NCBI GenBank assembly: GCA_009602725.1
Contig: WELB01000025.1
Coordinates: forward strand, 1,012,699-1,076,698
Source of the DNA: Spirogloea muscicola
Lineage: Eukaryota > Streptophyta > Zygnematophyceae > Spirogloeales > Spirogloeaceae
DNA length: 64,000 nucleotides
Reading direction: 5' to 3'
Within the stretch, counting starts at the first letter, position 1; each line of letters begins with the position of its first letter. The position numbers were made by a program, and so were the translations under genes. Below are positions 20,966-30,399 of this stretch, piece by piece. Below the pieces are notes generated by a model, which did not search any database, had not been told where the DNA came from, and was given only the letters and a program-made list of their open reading frames with translations.

Positions 20966-23360
20966 TCGGTGCCATTGCTGCCTTTGGACGAGCTTCATCC
21001 CTCACTCATGCAACAGGCAGGGCAGGATATAGTGTCGTCAAATGACCGTCATCCGTCCGTTTAGATACACTTTCTAGTATTTGACAATCGCAGTATCTGT
21101 CTCGACTGACTCTCAATTAGCTGGGCCCAATCCACTAAAGATTTGGGAGCACGTGGAGACGAGATAGCCACGAGAAAGTTGCCACAGAGGTAGCCATGCC
21201 CTTTTTCAAATGCTGCGCCGCTTGTACTTGCTTACAGATCAGTAAGTGATGGCCCGGAATCTTCAAGCCTTTATCCTCAATGGGCGAGCCCTTCTTCATC
21301 TAGCATCAGCGACTTCTCAAGCGGAGTCTACGTACCCAGTGTTGCGCTGTTGCCGTGCAATGAGAGACAGGCCAGCTCAGACGAGACTTCGACCCATCAA
21401 TCAACGTGTGAGCGCATTATGCCGCCGCCGCCGCTTCGGCCGCCGCCGCGCCGCCGCCATCAGAGCCGCTGGATCGCCATTGCCGCCGCCGTCTCCACCA
21501 TCAGTGCCGCCCCACCGTTGTTGCCGCCATGGCCGCCCACCCCATCGTCAGCGGTATTGCCGACGCTGCTGCCGCCACCCCTCACTGGCATTGCCACCAT
21601 TGCAAGTTGCCATTGCAGCCTCTGCGGCCGCCCTTCTCCCTGCCGCCAGAGGCGCGTCCAGTCTGCCACCGCCGTTGCTGCCGCTTTCTTCCACCTGTGT
21701 GGAATGTCTCTGGCAGCTTGCTTCCAGGCGCACAGTAGCCACTGCGCCGGCCTCTGCTCACCTCTGGATACACCACCACGGCTACTCTTGCCACCCAGCG
21801 TCGCCACTGCTGCGCCCCTCCTCATGGTGCTTGCTTACATTGTCGCAGGCAGTCCTTTGTTACACCCTGCTCCTAAGCATACACAAAATCACCTCCACCG
21901 CTTCGACTCCCCACCTCACTGGCTCTTGCCATCATACCCTGTGCCTGCATCAGCACTGCCCCCACCCCACCCCTTGCTGCTTGCACTGCTGCTACCAGCT
22001 GCACCATCACTTCCGAGGTCGTCACTGACCTCCTTGCCCGGTACCTGGCACAGATACCACCACGCCATCAAAGCAGCTAAAATCCCCACGCCATCAAAGC
22101 AGCTGAAAACCCAGCCTGGTGTCCACCAGCTTGAGACCGCTTGCAAGTCGAGCAAACCAAGTTGCAACTGCCTGCTAGCTGCAAGTTTCAAGCCCTTTGC
22201 TACATCCCTCGGTGGCGTCTTCAGCTGCTGCGATAGGTGTGCTGCCTTTATTGCTCCTCGGTTTACTACTCTGGCAGCTGCAGGTCCTTCCATGGAGCCT
22301 CCCCACGTTGACATGGATGGCAGGGCTCCTCCAGTGCCCCGTAGCTTTGCGTCGTCCCTGTTCTTATATCAACCTGGCACGCTATTGATCTGACAGTTTT
22401 GCCGCTGATCATGCTGCCGACTCTGACCTCTCCTTCCACGTGCGTGCCTGTGCTCGTCAGATGAGCAGCAGCTGATGCTGCCCTTCCCTCCAGTCACATG
22501 CAGCCTTTCCCAGCCGTCCCCCAGCTCCATTGCAGAAGGGCTGCCAGTCTACGATTTAGTCTCGTGCTTATCTCTAATTAAGCAGCGCATCCTAGCGGCG
22601 CGTCCCTCAATAAGCGCAGCCACATGTGCACTGTGCTTGACGCTGAATAACGGCTGTTCTTAATGAGGCGGTCTTGACCATTTACCTCTTTGTCCTCATG
22701 GCTCTAACTTGGCTGCTCTTTGTCGGCGGCGCAGCCTTCTGCAAGCAGCTCCTTTACTGTCTGGGTTTCTTGAAGGTGGGCTGCAGAGAGGAGCCCTTTG
22801 TGGACCATGAAGTTGTGCTACAGCCCCCGCAAACCTTGGTGCAATCTGCTGAGGCATGGCAGCCTACCAGTGGCTGCCTTGCTCGTGTGTGCCCTCCACT
22901 TCGCCAATTCAGGCGAGCCCTATTATGTCGTGCAGGCCATCGAGCCCTTCTCTCATGCTCTGGCAAGTGACGCTACGTGGTTACAACCAATGCCAGCCCC
23001 TTGTCCCCTTGCTAATAGTAGCTGCGCCCACAAGGAGGTGGACATTGACAGAGTGATCTCTATCACACCGGCAAGAGCAAAGCTGTCAGGGGCCCTCTAG
23101 CATGGATTTGGAGCACCTAAGAAGCTGTAGTTGGGAAGCGATGCAGTGGCCTCACCACCTTCATGCATGTTGGCGAACACGTCACATGTGGGCACCTGCT
23201 GCTCTGCTTACTGTAAATGCTGTCTACCAGCCTCCTAACGGCCCTGGCGGAGAGACTCTGTGGCACCTCGCTAAAAAAGTCAATTCTCTGAGCGATGTAT
23301 TGCAGGCCAAGGCATAGTATTTCTAGCAGCATGGGCATGCGTGATTCTTGTCTCTCTCTG

Positions 23361-23374
<14 letters not shown>

Positions 23375-23446
<72 letters not shown>
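23375..23446 (+). repeat. (GT)n microsatellite, 36 units
   Basis: Uninterrupted GT repeat preceded by a CTCTCT tract and ended by the single N at 23447. The N and repeat length suggest a difficult assembly spot. Confidence 0.95.
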
Positions 23447-23447
23447 N

Positions 23448-23783
23448 TATCTCCAGTTACCAACATTAGCATAAAAAAAGTAAAAATTGAAAGATAACAC
23501 ATAAATCGAGGACTGTGTGTGTGAAATACTACAAAGCAGCCCATAATTCCTAATGCCAGGCCAAAATCTCCTACTCGATTCACAAGCATTGCTTTAATGG
23601 CAGCTTTGTTAGCTTGAAGACGAGTAAACCAAAAATTAATGAGCAAATAAGAAGCAAGACCAACCCCTTCCCAGCCTAAAAACAGTTGAATTAAATTATC
23701 TCCAGTTACCAACATTAGCATAAAAAAAGTAAAAATTGAAAGATAACACATAAATCGAGGACTGTGAGGATCATGAGACATGT

Positions 23784-23784
<1 letters not shown>
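23448..23784 (-). pseudogene. Mitochondrial nad5 fragment in nuclear-type context
   Basis: On the minus strand it reads [36 protein letters not shown] and [16 protein letters not shown]. This is the conserved core of plant mitochondrial NADH dehydrogenase subunit 5, a proton-pumping membrane subunit of complex I. Only about 85 codons are present (23781 to about 23523). The [18 protein letters not shown] segment is present a second time at 23448-23513, joined through a short GT tract. The fragment has the standard code and no stops, so the transfer looks recent. An assembly chimera is the main alternative, given the N and flanking GT repeats. Confidence 0.85.

Positions 23785-23785
<1 letters not shown>

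Positions 23786-23855
<70 letters not shown>
23786..23855 (+). repeat. (GT)n microsatellite, 35 units
   Basis: Second GT repeat, flanking the nad5 fragment on its other side. Together with the tract at 23375-23446 it brackets the organellar sequence. Confidence 0.95.
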
Positions 23856-23858
<3 letters not shown>

Positions 23859-25197
23859 ATTTCTGCTGTTGGCCACAGGGCACGCGGCAAGTTCATGCTC
23901 TTGCACTTGCCTGTTGTGCACCTCTGCATCCTCTAGCGACTGCTGCCACAGTTGGGCGTCATCATCTCGGTCTAAGCCAAAGTAACACTCTGGGTGCCCC
24001 TACTCAACCTTGTTGTAGCTCAAAGCACCTTGCTCCTGGGCGAGCCAGGGTGGTTCTGGGCGCCCTCATTATCTGCAGGCTCAAATGCACGAGCACCTCC
24101 TTGACATCGTTTCAAAAAGGGCGTGGTTCTTCGTCCTCCAGGCTTGCAGGTGGCTTCGGCATTCTTGATTGCTGCATGGAGCTTGATGTCTCTTTTCACA
24201 TAGCCTATCCTTCTGAGTATGCTAGCTTTCACGTAGCACATAATAGCACAATAGTAGGGGCTACCTCGTTCAACACCCTCGATTGTTGGCCTACCGGCCT
24301 TTGGCAGTCTCGCCCAGTGGGCTCGGGGCTCGGGGCGGCTTGGGTTATGCCCTGTGGTTCAGGCTTGCAGGCATACCTACTCTAGAAGCTGGGCAGCTCT
24401 CACTGCCCCAGACTCATCTCTCTTCTTTTCGCCACAGTGGCGTACCCTCGAGGCCTGGTGATCTTCTTGCAACCTGGGCAACTGGCCTCTACTACCTCCT
24501 CCAAGCCCATCCAGAGCTGCTGAAGGTATCTGTCACAACATCCGCATGCAGTAACGACATGGGGGGCGCAGCAGCGCTACTTCAAGGAGGGGTGTTGGCG
24601 ACTTGCGACAAAGTGCAAAATGTGCCGCTGCTGACTAGACCAGAGCCAGCTCAATGCCATTTCTCCTGGCGCACTGTAATGCTTCCCAATTGGCTGTGCA
24701 GCAGCGCCTGGGCACTCTGTGCTTCCTGAATCACTATAAGATGGCAGTGTAAGTGCACAATTCAGGAGGCAGATGTGACTAAGGCCTATTGCTTGTGGTA
24801 GATGCAGCTGGAAAGTGGAGTGGGTGGACGCTCATGACTGCATGACACTACGTATAGCTTTTTCTGCGAATCCTAAGTATCCTGTGCCACCTCATTCTTG
24901 GTTTCGATTGTAGGTGCGTGCTGACGGGCCCACACTTGATGAGCCGATCTTGGTGGTGCCGATGCTAATAATTTGGCTGCAGGACCTGGCACAGCCAAGT
25001 ACAAGCCATGTTGTAACAGATGTTCTCTCTTCAGTTTTCTATCTACATGGTCTGCTCAAAGAGAACAAGGTAGGTAGATGGTGGCTTGTGAGGTATTAAG
25101 GTATCTACCTGGATAATGTGCCATTTGACAGGACTAGTCGTTGCACTACAAGCGCTTGGAGTTACAAGCCTTGCCACTCCAAGAAAAAAGTTGAGTA

Positions 25198-25250
25198 TAT
25201 TAAGTGATGGAGGGCCTGAGTAGCCAAGTACAAAGGCAAGCACATCGGAA
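25198..25250 (-). repeat. Family 2 tail, solo copy
   Basis: GATGGAGGGCCTGAGTAGCC followed by AAGTACAAAGGCAAGCAC, the inverse of the family 2 tail. Almost the same 45 bp recurs at 51960-52015, which suggests recent amplification of this tail subtype. Confidence 0.65.
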
Positions 25251-25299
25251 GAGGAGATTAGAACAATCGATCCAGTGGCAGATTCGACATGAGACAGAT

Positions 25300-26640
25300 G
25301 TGATCTGCCCATTTGTTGCTCTGCCATACCTGTAAGTCAATTGTAGCCACCTAACCGCCTCTGTAGCAGCTTGTACTCGGTGGGATGCCACTATGACACT
25401 CGTGATTCAATAAGTAGCCTTGCTGCCCATGTAAACCTATCAGGTCCAAGACAAATTGAAATGAACATGTTCACTCGAGGTACTGAATGAACATAAGAGA
25501 CAGATATAAGTAAATTACAAAGAATGTGCAATTGTGGGGTCAACACCCACATCGTGCGGTTAAAATTGTTGCACCTTAGGATGCCACCAGTGCAGGCAGT
25601 CGATGTATTGTGCAGACTTGTCTAGACATTGAGTAGCTACACAAGCGGCTGGCATGAGACCAGGTCCTCTTGTATATGCGAGCGACCCTTGTAAGAGATG
25701 TATGTATGTACAATGCACTTACAGAGGTGTCATAGGTGTGTTGTACATACATTCATGTTCTGACATGCTAAGCAGCAAGAGCTTGCGTCATGAATGTGCC
25801 GCTTGCTGTCTACAGCACACAACTCGGCTGGTGGGGTGAAATATACATACACTAATCAAGCAGTAGCAGCAAGTGGCTGCAACAATGTGGAGCTTGCTCT
25901 ACTCTGCTCTACTCTGCTGTACATAAAAATCCCCAATGCTGGTGCATGCGGTGAAGACCTGGGTACCCCACCCACGCCAGGTCATTTGGCTCGAGCAATG
26001 GCACCTCTGGTACCTGCACAAGGTGTTGAGCTCTTGACTGTATGTCAATTTGAAATCTTACCCACCTTTGTTTTCTAAAGCTCAGGGGAAGAACCCAGAG
26101 CTAGAGCTAACCAATGGTTGAGGCTGTCTTATGGCACCGCAAATTTACACAGCATCTTCACTAAATAGGTGACCTTAGGACTTGACATTAAGTGCTGAAT
26201 TTGGCTTCAAGAGCTCGTAACATTTCTACATAGAATCAAAGTCGCACCTCGACTTCAGAGCAGACAATAAAGCAGACAATCACATTCACAACACTTGATA
26301 TGCAGGCGACAAAGGCTTGAGCGTAAGCCATGCAGGTATGCCAAGGAGTCCTAGCTGCAGCAATGTGAGCCTTCACCATATTTCCCAGGCAGTCAACTTG
26401 TAGCATCCCGACAAGGACACAGAATCGCACCTCCTGACAAGAGGGAGTGCGGGTGTTTCCCCCCTTGTTTAGGTAGAAGATTGTGAGAGCCTACAGGGGA
26501 TCAGAGCAGACGAACGCATCAGCGACACTTAACAAGCAGGCATTGAAGGCCATAGCAGACACCATGCATGCTTGCCAAGGGATTCTAGCTACAGCAGCTT
26601 GCCCCTTCATCATGTTTCTCAAGCAATCATCGCGCACTTG
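25300..26640. other. No gene recognised
   Basis: AT-richer sequence with short frames only. No family motif, spliceable long frame or shared repeat was seen. A pyrimidine-rich low-complexity tract follows at 26640-26745. Confidence 0.4.
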
Positions 26641-26959
26641 CTCTCGCTCTCGCTCTTGTTCAAGCTGGGGCTCCCTCTCTCCCTCCCTCCCTTCCCTCCT
26701 CCCTCCCTCCTTCCCTCCCTCGCACCCTCTCTCTCACTTTCTGTGCACTTATGGTCGACTGAATTGAAGCTCACACTAAACAATCGCTCTTCGCCCTCCA
26801 CATTTGCTAGCTGAAATTGCACTCCATGTGATGGATACACAGAGGTGAGGTTGAAGCGTGTCGCATATATGGGCTCTGACCTCGCAGAAAGCCGCTATGA
26901 AGTGCCCCACAAATCTCAAAAACCACGCCTTGACTTCTGGCATTCCTCCGAGCAGCGCT

Positions 26960-27760
26960 TACTATGTCACCAAGAGGGGGTGGGAACTGCGGCGGGTCGG
27001 AGCCTACGCGTCAGCGCCAGGTGAGAAACGAGGCCACAAGAGGTCAGCAGGCGCCAATTGTACGGCCGCAGGCAGGAAACAGCCAGTTCTGTGGTGGGTT
27101 TGCGCGTGCTGGCAGGAGTGTGCGAGCTGGTGCGGCGCCAGGACGGCGTAGGAAGCAGGACGCAGTAAGGCCCGCAGCGAGGCAGGCCTTGGCTCCGGTT
27201 GCTTCCAGCCGTGTCAGGGCCAGCGAACGGAGTGGGTATCGAGTGATGGCCAGGAAGCCGGAGCGAGGCCCCGGCACCGTTAGAGCGTGCGAGCGCATCA
27301 CGATTCGCATTGGGATTGGCGCATTGTTGCGCGGCGGCGCAGCACCTCGCGGGAGGAGGCGGGTTGCCGTCGGCGTCGTCGCGGCCGGCGAGGGCCCCGG
27401 CGGGCGCCCCGGCTGGGGCGCCGCTGGCGGCGGCGGCGGCGGCGGCGGCGGCGGAGCGGGAGGTGGAGGGGCAGATGATGAGAAGGGGCTGCGCTGGTGG
27501 CTGGGAGCCACGCCCGGGCGAGCGGGCAACGGAGCAGCAAGTACGATGCGCGGGAAGAGGCGCGCGGCTGGGTTGGGTGCGCAAACCGGTGGGCGAGGCT
27601 CCGTCATGCCTCGTCTGCCCCTGCCATCGCTTGGCCACAGCAGCTGAGGGCGTCGGGAGGCGCGGGAGGAAGGTCTTCCAAGGCGGGCGAGGGCCGTGAT
27701 ATGCCAGCCCACGAAAGATTGACCGAAGGAGGAGGCGGCTGAGAAGGCAGCAATCTGTGG
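26960..27760. other. GC-rich island with GGC repeats
   Basis: Very high GC content with a (GGC)n run near 27422-27455. Open frames of more than 200 codons exist in several frames on both strands, which is expected from composition alone. They encode Ala/Pro/Gly/Arg-rich sequence with no recognisable domain. It may be a promoter-type island like those upstream of the gene models at 42605, 49692 and 63626. Confidence 0.45.
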
Positions 27761-28389
27761 CCGTGGAAATGATGGGGATAGGAATCGATGTCTTGAGAGG
27801 GAGAATGTGCGTGGGCCGCTGGCGGGGTGGCGGATGGAGACCGCTACCCTGCCCACCCTTTTGCACGGGACACATCAGGTGGAGGGCAACAGCGGGTCTT
27901 CTGTCTTGCAAATCAAGACAAGGAGTCATTAAGTTTAGGTGTTAAATGTTCTTTGTCATAACCGGCACATGCGGACCCCACTGCGCGGCGCCCTTCTCGC
28001 AGCTTGTCCTCAGCCAGCCGACAGCCGAAGCGTGGCGTAAATGCGCTGCCGCCCCTATCTCAGGGATTCACAGCGCTGTTTCTTTGAACTCGCAGAGTTG
28101 CCGAGAAGCCAGACCCTGCCTGCTGCAAGCCTCCTACATCTGCATCAGCATCCGTGTGTGTAGCCCATCGGCCCGGTCTTTCGGCTAGCGCGGATGCCTG
28201 GAAAGTATCAGCGCTTCCCCAGTCCAACCAATTTTGCAAAACGTAGGCAAAGTCGCGCGGTCGTGAATAGCGGGACGGCACCAGCAGGAGCCGAAGGAAG
28301 AAAGCGGCTCTTTTCAAGAAGGCGAGGATGAACAAGGTCCAGAGATGTCGGACACTCGTACTCAAAAAGAGGGAGGGGCTCCGTTAAAG

Positions 28390-29130
28390 AATACGTCCAT
28401 CATGCCTATCCTGCAGAAGGCGGATGGACTCCATACTTGGCGGGTCGACCTGGTGGCCACCATGCCGGGCGGCGGTCCGCGCATCATCGCGACGTGGTCA
28501 CCACAGATGTGGTGGACCCTTCCGGGGATTCTGCCTCAAGGGCTGGCCATGCAGCGGCGCACGCTGCTTCCGCAGCAAAGGGAGAAGCACGCAGATCACC
28601 CGGCAGGGGACGAGTTCGTCCTCCTAGCCATCGATGTGCACGGGGCTCTCTCTTTTTTGAGAAGGGCTCGCCCATTGAGGATAGGGGCTAGAAAAGGCCA
28701 GCCCGAAAGAGAATGAACAAAAGACATTTGTGGTCCCAGGCTCGACTTGTTGGCCCAGCTTGCGCGACGTGCTGTGTCCCGCAGGCGAGGCGAGCAGGCC
28801 GACTTCAAAGCTGCCGGCTCGCTAGCTCAGGTCTTTTGTATGTAGCTCTTCATCTCACTCCAGCGGTCCATGGCCACACGCCTTGCATCTGCGTGCTGGC
28901 CGTGCTCAAGCTGCAGGCTCTGCCTTTCGCCAAGGGGATTGTTTTCCGGCAGCTAACCTGTCGGTTTTGAGGCTCCTCACTTGTCGCTACTGAGTGGTCC
29001 ATCCTCCACCCGTTCTGACATAGTACTACGGGCCCCTCCGTCATTTGGCTCCTTAGAAGCTTTGGCAATTCTTTTCGGGCTGGCTTTTCACAGCCCTTGC
29101 CCCCATTGGTAGAGCCACTTCTTCTTCTTG
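28390..29130 (+). mobile_element. Family 1 LINE 3' portion, interrupted by a tail insertion
   Basis: The first coding part (28390-28655) reads VMPILQKADGLHTWRVDLVAT and continues to AIDVHGAL. Sequence resumes at about 28738 with LDLLAQLARRAVSRR, KAAGSLAQVF and a degraded terminus with stop near 28992. A tail with hairpin follows at 29075-29125. Between the two coding parts lies an inverted, tail-only block (28656-28722). Frameshifts and stops make the copy inactive. Confidence 0.75.
28656..28722 (-). mobile_element. Tail-only insertion inside a LINE copy
   Basis: About 67 bp containing the inverted reference tail: GAGAAGGGCTCGCCCATTGA..., then the GGGCTAG..CCAGCCC hairpin, ending GAATGAACAAAAG. 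It interrupts the coding sequence between the HGA and LDLL blocks. In the copy at 11026-14338 these blocks are joined by only about five codons. The insertion is therefore short and in opposite orientation, and carries nothing but the tail. Confidence 0.7.
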
Positions 29131-29554
29131 GTGTAGTGACGGGCAAGAGGTCCAGGAAAATGATTGCTGGAACAGCGTCGATGAAAGCCAGCCAGGTGCA
29201 TATAGAGGGTCTTCATGATTACATAGCGCAGCCACAACGGAGCCAGGGAGGATACGGTACCTGGCAGGATGTGACACCCGCCCGCTTCCCGGCATTCAAG
29301 GTCATTGACTGTTACATTGTCCGCTCCCGCTGACTGCTGATTATCGCTTAGTCCGATCTTGCTACACTACTCCCCCCATTAGCTGGGCGTTCCCGCGTCT
29401 CCAACGTCCGCCGTCGCGTCAAGGGGCACATCAACAGGCTTCAAGGCGTCGAGGAGGGAGGTCCTGTGGGGAGCACGCCCCACGCCAGGCTGCGTTCCAG
29501 CCACCTCCGCTGCACTCGAGGCCTTCGCCCGCCTGGGCCGTCTGGTCAGGCCGC

Positions 29555-29770
29555 TCTCCCGCTATAGCTGCAGCCTCTGGCTTTCGTCAAGGAAAGACGC
29601 TTCGTCAGGGGGATTGCTCTCCGGCTAATTAGTTCTTCTGAAATGCGGCTCCTCAATGGAGGTTACTGTGTGATTACCTTACCGGGAAGCGCTTTTGGCC
29701 CCTTCGAACCTTGTCTTTTCGGGCTGGCTGTTCACAGCCCTCGCCCTACTTTGGAGAGCCACTTTCTCCC
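29555..29770 (+). mobile_element. Family 1 LINE 3' fragment with tail
   Basis: Remnants of the C-terminus (AAASGFRQG..., RLLNGGY with stop near 29668) are followed by GGCCCCTTCGAACC and a GGGCTGGCTGTTCACAGCC tail at 29718-29765. Confidence 0.6.
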
Positions 29771-29814
29771 GCTGGGACTGACCGCCGCCGAGGTCAGCGC
29801 CCCTCAAAGGAAGG

Positions 29815-29875
29815 AAAGTGCTCGCCCATTGAGAATAGGGGCTGGAAAACCAGCCCGAAAAAGAATGAACAAAGG
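29815..29875 (-). repeat. Family 1 tail hairpin, solo copy
   Basis: Inverse of the reference tail: GAAAGTGCTCGCCCATTGAG, then GGGGCTGG and CCAGCCC, ending GAATGAACAAAGG. Closely similar to the insertion at 28656-28722. Confidence 0.75.
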
Positions 29876-29904
29876 AGCTCCTTTGCTCGGCCCCCGCTCA
29901 AGGT

Positions 29905-30245
29905 AAGGTTTTGTGTATTAGAAACAAATGTAGGCCAAATGGCCAAGTCCAAAGGCAAGCACATCTAAAGATCTACATAATCTACAGCAGATTGACCTGT
30001 TCAATAACCACCGGTCAAAGCATAAAGGTCACTAATCGATGCTGGAATACTAGATGCCAGAAACGGAGCCCTTCTGCCACAACTAGAGCTCGCCCAGCTT
30101 TCTGGTGCAAGGCACTAGCTGAGCACGCTGCAAACAGGCCGAAACTCGTCGTCGCAAGAGCGACAGATATGCAGCTGGCAAGCCCATCTCAGCCGGAAAC
30201 ACATCTGCACGTCGAGTGTAGCCTAAATTGGCAATGTTTTGAAGG
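29905..30245 (-). mobile_element. Family 2 LINE 3' fragment with tail
   Basis: On the minus strand the coding remnant reads LPAAYLSLLRRRVSACLQRAQ, then KLGEL, and ends SDLYALTGGY at about 30001. The tail (29998 to 29905) follows directly and has the GGCCATTTGGCC mini-hairpin. This copy, together with 40960-41188, ties the scattered GAAACAAATGTAGGCC repeats to family 2. Confidence 0.65.
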
Positions 30246-30399
30246 AGTGTGGAAACGAGGACCTCGACAGCCAATTATGTCGAAAGGGGGCTGCCCGTGC
30301 GCCTCCGGGCCTCCTTCCCGCCCTCTCCGGCCCCTTCATTTCCTGTTTGTAGAGAATCACTTTTTGTCAGAGTGGACGGGGCTTCCAGAGGGCACGGAG

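Larger units (their letters stand above)
21250..25100 (+). repeat. Diverged segmental duplication, copy 2
   Basis: Partner of 3290-7600, with matching blocks in the same order. It contains a long open frame (21350-22393) rich in Pro, Ala, Ser and His from CGC/CCG-type repeats. The matching stretch of copy 1 is not open in that frame, so I do not call it a gene. A 25-bp segment beginning ACGCCATCAAAGCAGCT is tandemly duplicated near 22062-22110. The copy is interrupted by the nad5/microsatellite block. Confidence 0.5.

Noticed and set aside
21246-22393. Overlapping open frames of 260 and 347 codons
   Set aside because: They run through CGC/CCG-rich sequence, give Pro/Ala/Ser/His-rich translations without domains, and the frame is not kept in the duplicate at 3290-4200.
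23786-24385. Plus-strand frame beginning with a Cys-Val run
   Set aside because: The start is a translated GT microsatellite; the remainder falls in the diverged duplication without conserved frame.
25198-25250. tRNA-like GGCCTGAGTAGCC box as possible SINE promoter
   Set aside because: No second promoter box or cloverleaf could be found, and the sequence is explained as the inverse of the family 2 LINE tail.
26967-27929. Minus-strand frame of 320 codons in the GC island
   Set aside because: Several other frames are equally open here. The translation is Ala/Pro/Arg-rich, with an Ala run from a GGC repeat. This is explained by base composition.
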